DNA from: Spirochaetales bacterium
Lineage (GTDB): Bacteria; Spirochaetota; Spirochaetia; DSM-27196; SLST01
Direction: 5' to 3'
Length of the DNA: 34,052 nucleotides
Assembly (NCBI GenBank): GCA_030642995.1
Contig: DAOWMR010000001.1
Span: 1-34,052 of the forward strand
The notes beneath the pieces are model-generated. The model saw only the letters and a program-made list of their open reading frames with translations. It searched no databases and was not told where the DNA came from. Below are positions 23,006-31,070 of the stretch, in pieces. Positions within the stretch are counted from its first letter, which is position 1, and each line of letters begins with the position of its first letter. The position numbers and the translations under genes were made by a program.

Positions 23006-24043
23006 CTACTTCCCGCGGCCGGCCTTCCAAAGCGCATAGGCATTCGGCAGTTGCTCCTCGGTCTCAATTCTCCCGCCACCAAGTGTTCGCGCCCGCGAAA
23101 GGGACGCCCCCATACGGTGGAGCCACTGCTCGCGTGATTCGCCGTCCGTAAAAACGGCTACCCCGAATGAGAATGTCACCAATCCGACAAAACCGGGAGA
23201 TCGAGAGACCAGTCCATTGGCCACCCCGGCGAATCTGCCGGCCACCTTTTCACCCAACAGGAGATCAGTACCGGGCAGTACGACGAGGATCTCCTCTTTG
23301 CCGTAGTGCCCGGAAAGGTCGTACTTCCGCAAACCGCGCTGGAATCCCCGTCCCAATTGCCCCATCAGTCGATTCATCGCCTCAACGCCATGCGTCTGTT
23401 GAAGTTCGCCGCCCTGATCTACATACGCCATGAATCCCGACAACGTGTTCAGCGACCGAACAGCGCGCTCAATTTCCGTATCCACCTCTTCCAGGAGCAC
23501 CGGTTCGCGCAGCAATCCGGTTACGGAGTCCGTACGCGATGACTGTTGAGACATCTCAATCTTCTCGCGAAGCGCCAGCGTTTCATCCAACACCTTTGAT
23601 GTAAGCTCCTCTTCCTGCTGCGCCGCGCGGCGATAGTACTCCCGCTCTCCTGAGACCACCTCGTGATCGCTCAACCGTCGAATGGCCGCCTGAACGCGCA
23701 GCTTCAGATCTACCATCGGGGCCGAGGTGATGTAAAAGTCATCGATGAGACCGTTGAGAGCCCGTTCCAGCAGATCCTGATCCACATCGGTGACGGCGAG
23801 TATGATCTGAAACGGTTCACGGCGGTGGATCTTCCGGAGGATGTCGCAGAGATTGAAGCACTCGTCATACTCCAGAGCGTCGGATACGATGGCAATCTGC
23901 GGTTCGGTTTCCGGGATCGATTGTTTCGCCTCTTCGACGGATTGAACGGAGGCAATCTCCACCGGCATGTCAATCAGAGTATTCTCTACTGTGTGTCTCA
24001 ACTCCGCATCCGGAGAGACCAGGAGGATCGAGTATGGTACCAC
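23006..24043 (-). CDS. Degenerate receiver plus degenerate GGDEF-domain protein
   Basis: 345 residues. Residues 1-125 have the fold pattern of a response-regulator receiver (SILLVSPDAELRHTVENTL), with D55 possibly at the acceptor position. The second acidic residue of the pair is missing (S10-P11-D12), and the conserved Lys is replaced (YITSAPM instead of xLTKPF). A coiled-coil linker (about 133-168) leads to a GGDEF-like domain beginning SRTDSVTGLLREPVLLEEVD, in which the active-site loop reads YGKEEILVVLPG instead of YGGEEFxxLLPG. It is therefore unlikely to make cyclic-di-GMP by the usual rule and may bind it, GTP or a partner. The start is GTG 24043 without ribosome binding site. Convergent with phoR. 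Confidence 0.82.
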   Translation of the reverse strand: MVPYSILLVSPDAELRHTVENTLIDMPVEIASVQSVEEAKQSIPETEPQIAIVSDALEYDECFNLCDILRKIHRREPFQIILAVTDVDQDLLERALNGLIDDFYITSAPMVDLKLRVQAAIRRLSDHEVVSGEREYYRRAAQQEEELTSKVLDETLALREKIEMSQQSSRTDSVTGLLREPVLLEEVDTEIERAVRSLNTLSGFMAYVDQGGELQQTHGVEAMNRLMGQLGRGFQRGLRKYDLSGHYGKEEILVVLPGTDLLLGEKVAGRFAGVANGLVSRSPGFVGLVTFSFGVAVFTDGESREQWLHRMGASLSRARTLGGGRIETEEQLPNAYALWKAGRGK

Positions 24044-24049
24044 AGTTCT

Positions 24050-24055
24050 ATTGTA
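24050..24055 (-). promoter_or_regulatory. -10 box directly in front of the receiver/GGDEF gene
   Basis: TACAAT (24055-24050, minus strand), one mismatch from TATAAT, six bases before the GTG start. No good -35 is seen at 16-18 bases. The position predicts a transcript beginning at or next to the start codon. Confidence 0.4.
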
Positions 24056-24085
24056 GCGGGATTTGTGTCGATTTTCCGGTCGAAA

Positions 24086-25651
24086 TTACGTGAATTGGGA
24101 GACGAGGATCTGAATCCCACCGATGATTGCGCCGAGCAACGCACCGAATAGATTGATCCACTTCAAGTGCTTTGCGATCACCATGAGAAGGAGTTGTTCC
24201 ACGCTTTCGACATCCAGACCATCAATTTTCTGTGCCACCATACCGTAGACGTCGAGCCCATCGATCAGCTCCGGAACTCTGAGTTCCAACTGCTCGCGAA
24301 GCTTGCCGGCAAGAATGGTGTCAATGCGTTGTTTCTGCTCATCAGACAGGACGATCAGTGTTCGGAGAGCGGTGGCCCTGGCGCCGAAAAGATGCGTGGA
24401 TGCAAACCGGGAAACCTGTTCTGTAATACGGGCCGAGGCGTCCGGTCTCTCCATCCAACGATCAACGAGAGCAACGACCCGCTCCTTCAAAACCTCTCCG
24501 TCTATACCCACGGTGTCGCCAATCACCTCTTCCAGAGTGTCGTCTCCCCGACGTCCAAGAAATTCGAGAATTGATCCGGATACACGCTCGTGGACATCCT
24601 CTCGACCAAGCAAATCGACCCCCGCCGAGACTACCCTGTCGGCAAGCTCAAGAAGATCCATGGAGTGTGTTCTCCCGAGAGTGCCCACTCCGGTCTCTCC
24701 CCACCCGGCCAATCTGGACCGAAAGACACCGACGATCTGAGCCATTGTCTCTGGATTTCTTCCGGCCGATTCGAGACTATCAATCACGTCCGACACGATC
24801 GCGGGCATGTTCTCGTCCAGATTCCGATCATACTGTGTTGCTGAGACCAGTAGCCTCTGGAACAGGTTCAATCGCTTGAGGATCTGCTTCATCAGTTCAC
24901 GACCGTGAACGGCAAGTTCCTTTCGCGTTTCAGGCTGCCGCAGGAACGTGACGAGGGAGTTCAGGATCGGATCGTACGACCTGGGAAGCAGATCGGCGAG
25001 CCGTTCAAGCGTCTTCGGCCCAAGGACTTCGTGGAGCGGAGTGTCATCGGCAACGTGGGCGGAAATCCACCTCACCACCGCGGCGCGTATCGCGTCTGCG
25101 CCGAAACCATCGGCGATCGTGTGAAGGGCCCTCCCGACCAGTCGACGGACCGTCTCGTCCCTGGGCACGATCTGATCCAGATTCAGTTTCAAAGCGCCTT
25201 CTATCGCCACAATTACGATTCGACGGGTTGAACTCAGAAATGCATCCGAAGAAAGAAATCCCTCGAGAATGGTGGATACGAGATCCGGAATCTCACCGAA
25301 TGCATCGCCTTCACCCTCGTCACCACTTGGTATCCGATCGAGCATGTCCGTGGTAAACCGGGCGACGCTGGCGGTGAGACTGTCGGCAAATGCCTTTTCA
25401 TTCAGCTTCGATTTGAGGACATCCTCAGTGAAGAGTTTGGTTGAGACCATTGTGGCAATGCTACGCGAGAGGTCGTACCGCTGCCGGGGGATTATTCCGG
25501 GCGTGAACGGAATGCGAACGCCAAAGACACGTTTTTCAGCTAGCGGGCGAAACAGCATACGGATAGCAACATAGTTAGTCACATATCCGATAACGGCGCC
25601 CAACGCCGGGGGAAGAACATACGGAAGCAAACGTATCAAGGTATCGCTCAC
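24086..25651 (-). CDS. DUF445 family membrane-anchored protein
   Basis: 521 residues. The N-terminal membrane segment contains the family hallmark PALGAVIGYVTNYVAIRMLFRP followed by IPFTPGIIPRQRYDLSRSIA (about 14-65). A long mostly helical middle region follows, then a C-terminal membrane helix (LFGALLGAIIGGIQILV). This matches the DUF445/YheB-type architecture; function is unknown, with suggested roles in the envelope or sporulation elsewhere. The GTG start overlaps the preceding lipoprotein stop (GTGA) and is preceded by AGGAG, so the two genes form an operon. Confidence 0.88.
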   Translation of the reverse strand: MSDTLIRLLPYVLPPALGAVIGYVTNYVAIRMLFRPLAEKRVFGVRIPFTPGIIPRQRYDLSRSIATMVSTKLFTEDVLKSKLNEKAFADSLTASVARFTTDMLDRIPSGDEGEGDAFGEIPDLVSTILEGFLSSDAFLSSTRRIVIVAIEGALKLNLDQIVPRDETVRRLVGRALHTIADGFGADAIRAAVVRWISAHVADDTPLHEVLGPKTLERLADLLPRSYDPILNSLVTFLRQPETRKELAVHGRELMKQILKRLNLFQRLLVSATQYDRNLDENMPAIVSDVIDSLESAGRNPETMAQIVGVFRSRLAGWGETGVGTLGRTHSMDLLELADRVVSAGVDLLGREDVHERVSGSILEFLGRRGDDTLEEVIGDTVGIDGEVLKERVVALVDRWMERPDASARITEQVSRFASTHLFGARATALRTLIVLSDEQKQRIDTILAGKLREQLELRVPELIDGLDVYGMVAQKIDGLDVESVEQLLLMVIAKHLKWINLFGALLGAIIGGIQILVSQFT

Positions 25652-26097
25652 CGCGTCTCCTGCACTGCAGCGTTCACTGCCCTGCTTCGGCTCTCATACA
25701 ATTCCAGCGCGTTGCCCAGCGCCCAGCCGCGAAGGCCGGAGGCCTCTACTTCATACCAGATGTTCCCAGGCCCCCGCAGGTCGTTGGTCACTGTACTGAT
25801 CGATACAATCTCGGCTACATCCCCGATTCGCAGGTTCCCCCGGATGTCGGAGTCAACGGAGGGTTCTGCTCGAACCAGAACGTACAAATCCGCGGCAACC
25901 GCCCAACGCGGTCGGACGGAAATCACCGGAGTAGTAGGAAGGTTCACACCGCTCTCTTCCGGCGTTCGGGAGCATCCGGCAAGACCGAGAAGCAGGACAC
26001 CTAGTACGAACAGCGTGATCCTTCCAAGAGAACCTCTGTGGACTTGACCGCGGAGAGACAGTTGTGCATCCTCAGATTGTATGAATCGCCTGAGCAT
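25648..26097 (-). CDS. SH3-domain lipoprotein
   Basis: 149 residues from ATG 26097. The frame is open further upstream, but that part lies antisense to the neighbouring gene. A long polar N-region is followed by a hydrophobic core and the lipobox LLGLAGC (C42), predicting a lipid-anchored envelope protein. The mature domain (about 62-140: DLYVLVRAEPSVDSDIRG, IWYEVEASGLRGWALGNAL) is a bacterial SH3-like fold that usually binds peptidoglycan or protein partners. A weak AGGA stands about nine bases before the ATG. Its first 17 bases overlap the first bases of the divergent gene at 26081. Confidence 0.8.
   Translation of the reverse strand: MLRRFIQSEDAQLSLRGQVHRGSLGRITLFVLGVLLLGLAGCSRTPEESGVNLPTTPVISVRPRWAVAADLYVLVRAEPSVDSDIRGNLRIGDVAEIVSISTVTNDLRGPGNIWYEVEASGLRGWALGNALELYESRSRAVNAAVQETR
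26044..26072 (+). promoter_or_regulatory. Candidate promoter of the outer-membrane-protein/caspase pair
   Basis: TTGACC (26044-26049), 17 bases, CATCCT (26067-26072). The -10 ends 8 bases before the ATG at 26081 and there is no Shine-Dalgarno sequence. The -10 match is poor (3 of 6). Confidence 0.3.
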
Positions 26098-26719
26098 AAC
26101 AAGAGTCCTGCTAACCTTCCTGCTCGTGGTGCCGCACGCACAGAGTGCGTATGCAGAGACTGCATCTGCAGAACTGATGATCATCGCGGGGAGCGATAAT
26201 GCCGCCCTGCTGGCTCAAGATACTCGATTCGATCCACGGCTGCAACTCCAATCGTCCCTTCAATTTGGCGTCGGCGTGCACTTCGTGAGCGGTTTCGAGT
26301 TCGCCGGCGGTATCGGTGTGGTACGCGCCATACCAACATCCCCTGCAGTCGGGTACAGCTACGCGGGCTGGACGGGGAGGACGACGTGGTCAAGGATTGG
26401 GTACGTTCGCCCCGGCCGGTCGCCCTTGGGCGTTCAGTTCTCGGCGTATGGCGTGTTGGCAGGGTACGACGCAACCTACCTCCTCTCGTTCTTTCCGATC
26501 CTGGAACTTGCACCGACGCTCCAGATTCCGTTAACCCGAGGCGCCGTCGTCTCGGTCGAACTGCCGATCGGATGGGAGATCCGTCGTGATCTCGGCCTCA
26601 AGATCGGCGAGGCATTCGTACTGCCGGGGGCGATATACCTGGGTCTCTCCGCCGAGTTGCGCTTGTCCGTGTCACGCGCAACCGAACAGAATGGAAAGGA
26701 ACAACGAAGGATAATATAG
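26081..26719 (+). CDS. Predicted small outer-membrane beta-barrel or surface protein
   Basis: 212 residues with a signal peptide (MNRLSITRVLLTFLLVVPHA, cleavage near AYAETAS). The mature part is a series of alternating polar/hydrophobic stretches with aromatic belts and glycine turns (LQSSLQFGVGVHFVSGFEF, AVGYSYAGWTGRTTW, VQFSAYGVLAGYDATY, AIYLGLSAELRLSV), which is the pattern of an 8-strand outer-membrane barrel. I recognise no specific family and there is no terminal aromatic. It ends one base before the caspase-like gene, so the two are co-transcribed and perhaps work together in the envelope. Confidence 0.72.
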   Translation: MNRLSITRVLLTFLLVVPHAQSAYAETASAELMIIAGSDNAALLAQDTRFDPRLQLQSSLQFGVGVHFVSGFEFAGGIGVVRAIPTSPAVGYSYAGWTGRTTWSRIGYVRPGRSPLGVQFSAYGVLAGYDATYLLSFFPILELAPTLQIPLTRGAVVSVELPIGWEIRRDLGLKIGEAFVLPGAIYLGLSAELRLSVSRATEQNGKEQRRII

Positions 26720-26720
26720 T

Positions 26721-27764
26721 ATGAGTGTCGTGCGTACGTTCCTGACTTGTCTACTCATAGGTGTCGCGGCAAGCCTGTTGAGCGGCTGTGGTGCACTCCC
26801 TGTGAATCTGCCACGGGGATTCGCAATCGTATACGGTGTCGCAGACTACAGTGAGATCAACGACCTCAATTACTCGGATAATGACGCAGTGGACATCTAC
26901 AACCTCCTGACCAGTGACGAACAGGGGTTCAGTCCGGATGACGTCATCCTCCGAACAGAAGCCGACGCAACCAAGACCCAATTGGAGATCGACTTTGAGG
27001 ACATTGCCTCGCAGATCAATTCGTTGCCGGACCCCACGCTCACAAGATTTGTCTTCTACTTCGCCGGTCACGGCTACGGCGATGGGATGGGCAATCCCAA
27101 TGGCCTCCCGGCGGTGTGGCAGGACTACTTCAACGATTCGCAGGACAGCTCAGAGCCGCAAGGCGCCGGGATGTACACCGACTACATCTTCCTCCACGAT
27201 CTATCGCTTGTTGGACCGGTGAGTGTTGAGGATGTAAAATTGGAACTGGAACGCGCGGCGGAGAGCGACGACGATCTTGCGCTCCACCTGGAGAAGATCG
27301 CTTCCCGGCAGAGGATCGTTGTGATAGATGCCTGCCATTCGGGCGGGTTCATCGGAACCGGGACGGCCGTTGATACGGTACCACCGGCCTATGAGGGCGA
27401 CGGCACCGGGATCTCCTTCATCGACGGACTGGCCGCGATCACGCTCTACGCCGAGAATGATTCGCAGGGATCGGCGGACATCGGACCGGAGACAGTGGTC
27501 ATCACCGCCGCCGGGGAGCAGGAGTTCTCCCATGAGTATCTGCCGTGGGTCGGTATTGAAAACGGCATCTTCACCCACTACTTCCTGGAGACGGCGACTA
27601 TGGCAGACTCGAATTATGACGGCTATGTGACGGTATCTGAAGCGTACGGCTATGTCGTTCGGTCCATTGAAGCATTCGAGAATCCCGATCTCTATGGAGA
27701 CTGGAAGTTCATCCCCCGACTCGGCGCCTCCGGTGTGGATTTCGTGATGTTCAAAGCACGGTAG
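26721..27764 (+). CDS. Caspase-fold (peptidase C14/metacaspase-like) lipoprotein with EF-hand-like loop
   Basis: 347 residues. The signal peptide ends in the lipobox LLSGC (C23), so it is a predicted lipoprotein facing the periplasm or cell surface. The p20-like domain starts at GFAIVYGVADYSEINDLNYSDNDA. The catalytic dyad is H117 in FYFAGHGYG and C205 in VVIDACHSGG, both in canonical contexts. The C-terminal part holds DSNYDGYVTVSE (296-307), a textbook 12-residue EF-hand calcium loop (D1, N3, D5, G6, E12), followed by the expected helix. Metacaspases are often calcium-activated, so this could be a calcium switch. The substrate is unknown. It follows the predicted barrel gene by one base and is convergent with uvrB. 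The caspase fold is firm; activity and calcium binding are inferred. Confidence 0.9.
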   Translation: MSVVRTFLTCLLIGVAASLLSGCGALPVNLPRGFAIVYGVADYSEINDLNYSDNDAVDIYNLLTSDEQGFSPDDVILRTEADATKTQLEIDFEDIASQINSLPDPTLTRFVFYFAGHGYGDGMGNPNGLPAVWQDYFNDSQDSSEPQGAGMYTDYIFLHDLSLVGPVSVEDVKLELERAAESDDDLALHLEKIASRQRIVVIDACHSGGFIGTGTAVDTVPPAYEGDGTGISFIDGLAAITLYAENDSQGSADIGPETVVITAAGEQEFSHEYLPWVGIENGIFTHYFLETATMADSNYDGYVTVSEAYGYVVRSIEAFENPDLYGDWKFIPRLGASGVDFVMFKAR

Positions 27765-27782
27765 GGCGTCCGTAGCGCGGCG

Positions 27783-29780
27783 CTAGGGACCGGCGCCAAT
27801 TTCCTTCAGATTCGAAATCTCGTCCCGTATCACGGCCGCTTCTTCAAACTCGAGATCCTTGGCTCGCTCGAGCATCTCTGCCTCCAGAAGCTTGACGAGC
27901 GCCTTTCTCTGCGTGGGGACCATGACATTGTAGCTCTGCATGAGTATTTCAATGGATTGCTGCTGATTCTGTCTGTGCTCTTTCCTCTTACGAACAAGTA
28001 TGTCTCTGATTGCTTTGGAGATGCTTTTCGGTGTGATGCCGTGTTTATCATTGTACGCCAGTTGTATCTTCCGTCGCCGCTCAGTCTCTTGAATGGCCAG
28101 ATCCATAGCGTCGCTCATGCGATCCGCGTACATGACGACTTTCCCGTTGACATTGCGTGCCGCTCTTCCAATGGTCTGGATCAACGCAGTTGAAGAGCGC
28201 AGAAAGCCAATCTTGTCGGCGTCCAGAATCGCAATGAGAGAGACCTCCGGGAGATCCAGCCCCTCCCGGAGCAGGTTGATCCCAACGAGTACGTCAAACT
28301 CGCCCTTCCGAAGCTGGGTGAGGATCTCCACCCGTTCAATGGTCTCAATCTCCGAATGCAGGTACCGAACCTTGAGCCCGAGATTGGTCAGGTAGTCGGT
28401 CAGATCTTCGGACATCTTCTTGGTCAAGGTCGTGACCAGAACCCGTTCGCGCGCGGCGACTCGCTCGCGAATCTCCCCGTAGAGATCCTCGATCTGCCCC
28501 TCACTCGGCCGAACGACGATCACAGGATCAAGCAGCCCTGTCGGCCTGATGATCTGCTCTACGACTTGATCACTCTTTTCCAACTCGTCTTTGCGCGGCG
28601 TCGCAGACACGAACACTACCTGGTCCAGCAGCGACTCAAACTCGTCAAACATCAGCGGTCGATTGTCGAGAGCCGAGGGCAATCGAAATCCGAAGTTCAC
28701 CAAAGAGAGCTTGCGGCTGCGGTCGCCGGCGAACATCCCGCCCACCTGTGGAACAGTGACGTGGCTTTCGTCGATGAAGGTGAGGAATCGGTCGGGAAAG
28801 TAGTCGATAAGAACGGCCGGTCGCTCTCCCTCGGCACGACCGCTGAGATGGCGGCTGTAGTTTTCAATTCCTGAGCAGTACCCCATCTCGTTCATCATCT
28901 CAATATCGTACTCGGTCCGACTCTTCAACCGCTGCGCCTCAACAAGTTTCTCTTCGGCCAGCAATTGCCTGTGCCGATCGGAGAGTTCGTCGCGAATGAG
29001 ACTCACCGCCTCACGAATCTGGTCCTGCGACATGACGAAGTGTTTCGCCGGGTAGATCATTGCCACATCTATCTCGGCAATGGGCTCACCCGAGACCGGA
29101 TTGATCAACTTTATGGCTGCTATCTCGTCCCAATCCAGCTCAATGCGATAGGCTTCCTCGGCGTAGGCCGGAAAGATTTCCACCACTTCTCCCCGAATAC
29201 GAAACTTGCCCCGTTGCAGAATATCGTCATTACGTTCGTACTGAAGATCAATGAGTTTCCGTCGTACAAGCGAAAGATCGATCTCAGATCCGCGATCCAG
29301 CCTAAGCCGCATCTCGCGATAGTCACGTGGGCTCCCAAGACCGTAGATACACGAAACCGTAGCGACAACGATAACATCCGAGCGTTCGAGAAGACTCGTC
29401 GTCGTCGAGAGCCGCATACGCTCAATCTCCTCATTGATGGAGGCATCCTTCTCAATGTAGAGATCCCGGCTCGCAACGTATGCTTCCGGCTGATAGTAGT
29501 CGTAGTAGGAAACAAAGTACTCTACGGCGTTTTGAGGAAAGAACTCGCAGAATTCCCGGTAGAGCTGTGCCGACAGGGTCTTATTGTGACTGATCACGAG
29601 GGTCGGACGCTGCACCGCCTCTATGATCTTGGCCATGGTGTAGGTCTTGCCGGACCCTGTAACGCCACGCAGGGTCTGGAATCTGTGGCCGGAATTGATC
29701 CCGTGAGCAAGTTTCTGAATGGCGGCGCCCTGGTCCCCGGCGGGCGCAAACTCAGCTTCAACCGAGAACTGTCGAGTCAC
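27783..29780 (-). CDS. uvrB: Excinuclease ABC subunit B
   Basis: 665 residues, the usual UvrB length. It opens FAPAGDQGAAIQKLAHGI and has Walker A GVTGSGKT (39-46). The DNA-clamping beta-hairpin is YDYYQPEAYV (93-102). Helicase motifs include FIDESHVT and LLREGLDLPEVSLIAILDADK, with motif VI QTIGRAARN. The C-terminal UvrC-interacting UVR motif is LEAEMLERAKDLEFEEAAVIRDE (named here by its first and last residues, LEAEM and VIRDE). It verifies lesions in nucleotide excision repair. The GTG start is three bases after the htrA stop, so expression is likely coupled. Confidence 0.97.
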   Translation of the reverse strand: MTRQFSVEAEFAPAGDQGAAIQKLAHGINSGHRFQTLRGVTGSGKTYTMAKIIEAVQRPTLVISHNKTLSAQLYREFCEFFPQNAVEYFVSYYDYYQPEAYVASRDLYIEKDASINEEIERMRLSTTTSLLERSDVIVVATVSCIYGLGSPRDYREMRLRLDRGSEIDLSLVRRKLIDLQYERNDDILQRGKFRIRGEVVEIFPAYAEEAYRIELDWDEIAAIKLINPVSGEPIAEIDVAMIYPAKHFVMSQDQIREAVSLIRDELSDRHRQLLAEEKLVEAQRLKSRTEYDIEMMNEMGYCSGIENYSRHLSGRAEGERPAVLIDYFPDRFLTFIDESHVTVPQVGGMFAGDRSRKLSLVNFGFRLPSALDNRPLMFDEFESLLDQVVFVSATPRKDELEKSDQVVEQIIRPTGLLDPVIVVRPSEGQIEDLYGEIRERVAARERVLVTTLTKKMSEDLTDYLTNLGLKVRYLHSEIETIERVEILTQLRKGEFDVLVGINLLREGLDLPEVSLIAILDADKIGFLRSSTALIQTIGRAARNVNGKVVMYADRMSDAMDLAIQETERRRKIQLAYNDKHGITPKSISKAIRDILVRKRKEHRQNQQQSIEILMQSYNVMVPTQRKALVKLLEAEMLERAKDLEFEEAAVIRDEISNLKEIGAGP

Positions 29781-29783
29781 CGG

Positions 29784-31031
29784 TCAATCCCACTGGAAAC
29801 GCGCGGGTCGTTCCACCAGGGTTACCGTCGTCTCACGCCGGCGACCGTTCCGCAGATAGATCACCGAGACGGTTTCCCCTGGAAGGTTGTCTTCAAGGGC
29901 CTCGTAGAAGTTCGCGACCGAGTTCACCTCAATTCCGTCTACCTCAATGATGATGTCCCCGCCAAGGTAGATGATGGTCCTGCCGAAGCGCACGGGACGG
30001 TCTGTGCTCCCACCCTGAAGACCCGCCTGGTCGGCGTTACCTCCGGGCTCAACCTGGCTCACGAGAAGACCACGATAGGCCGGCACTTTGTCGATTGCAG
30101 CAATCTGTGGGATGATCTCCCGCGGGATGATCTCAATCCATCCGCGCCGAACGGTTCCAAATTCAATGAGATCCGGCACCACACGTCGGGCAGTATCCAC
30201 GGGAACGGCAAACCCGATACCGATGGACCCGCCGGTCTGTGAGTAGATCATGGTGTTGATCCCGATCATATCGCCGCGCGAATCAAGGAGCGGTCCTCCG
30301 GAATTGCCGGGATTGATACTGGCATCGGTCTGGATCATACCTTGAATGATCAGGTCCTTGTCGTTTCGAAGACTCCTGCCGAGACCGGAAATGATTCCTG
30401 TCGTCAGTGTCCGGTCAAGCGCAAAAGGGTTTCCGATGGCGAGCACTTTCTGCCCAACCCGCAGGTCCCCCGACTTTCCAAAAGGCACCGTCCGCAATTT
30501 ATGATCTTCCGGATCAAACTTGATGACGGCAAGGTCATTCTCACCGTCGGAGCCGATCACTTCCCCCAACAGCGTCGTCCCATCGGAAAGCGTCACGTAC
30601 ACCCGCACGGCGTCCTCTACCACATGCTGGTTCGTCAGCACGTAGCCGCGGCTGTCGATGATGCTCCCGGAGCCGGTCGTTCCGCGTTCAGGAACCGGTT
30701 CAAGGAACCAGGTGTAGGCTATCGTCTCAGTCGTGATATTGACGACGCCTTCGTTGCGCATCTGAAAGATTCGGATGTTCTCGAGCTCGTCGTCGGTATA
30801 GTCCGATCTAGGATCAGTCGTCACCGCTAAACCATCTGAGTTCGGATTCGTCTCAAACCGAAAGGTGGGTTCCGGCCTGATGTCTTCACCTACCGAACTG
30901 CCCTCGAACCCGCCGGAGCTGTCTGCCCCACCACGATCACTGAAAATGCCAAATCCGAACGCCAGCAGCAGCACAACCAGCGCGCTGGCAACCGAGAAAA
31001 AGAAAACCTGTCCGCGGCTATAGAGCTTCAC
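29784..31031 (-). CDS. htrA: HtrA/DegS-like trypsin-PDZ serine protease, membrane-anchored
   Basis: 415 residues when started at GTG 31031 (MKLYSRGQVFFFSVASALVV). A TTG at 31067 would add 12 residues but coincides with the predicted -35 box. One N-terminal membrane helix anchors the protein in the inner membrane. The protease domain has the triad H136 (TNQHVVED), D166 (ENDLAVIKF) and S244 (NPGNSGGPL). A single C-terminal PDZ domain (about 305-400) follows, containing LGGDIIIEVDGIEV. One anchor and one PDZ is the DegS/HhoA layout, consistent with periplasmic quality control or stress signalling. It sits between comM and uvrB on the same strand. Confidence 0.93.
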   Translation of the reverse strand: MKLYSRGQVFFFSVASALVVLLLAFGFGIFSDRGGADSSGGFEGSSVGEDIRPEPTFRFETNPNSDGLAVTTDPRSDYTDDELENIRIFQMRNEGVVNITTETIAYTWFLEPVPERGTTGSGSIIDSRGYVLTNQHVVEDAVRVYVTLSDGTTLLGEVIGSDGENDLAVIKFDPEDHKLRTVPFGKSGDLRVGQKVLAIGNPFALDRTLTTGIISGLGRSLRNDKDLIIQGMIQTDASINPGNSGGPLLDSRGDMIGINTMIYSQTGGSIGIGFAVPVDTARRVVPDLIEFGTVRRGWIEIIPREIIPQIAAIDKVPAYRGLLVSQVEPGGNADQAGLQGGSTDRPVRFGRTIIYLGGDIIIEVDGIEVNSVANFYEALEDNLPGETVSVIYLRNGRRRETTVTLVERPARFQWD

Positions 31032-31037
31032 GCCTAC

Positions 31038-31067
31038 AATATATCGAGCGTATGCGACGGATGCCAA
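31038..31067 (-). promoter_or_regulatory. Promoter of htrA-uvrB, placed for a leaderless transcript
   Basis: On the minus strand TTGGCA (31067-31062), 18 bases, TATATT (31043-31038), then six bases to the GTG at 31031. Both hexamers are close to consensus. The expected start site coincides with the GTG and no Shine-Dalgarno sequence precedes it. Confidence 0.55.
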
Positions 31068-31070
31068 TAC

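Noticed and set aside
27779..27797. GGCGC/GCGCC hairpin between the caspase gene and uvrB as a terminator
   Set aside because: Only a 5-bp stem with a 9-base loop and no U tract; too weak to call.
28965..30242. 425-codon plus-strand open frame opposite uvrB and htrA
   Set aside because: It lies wholly antisense to two genes with intact catalytic motifs; long antisense frames are expected at this GC content and codon bias. The product has no recognisable domain.
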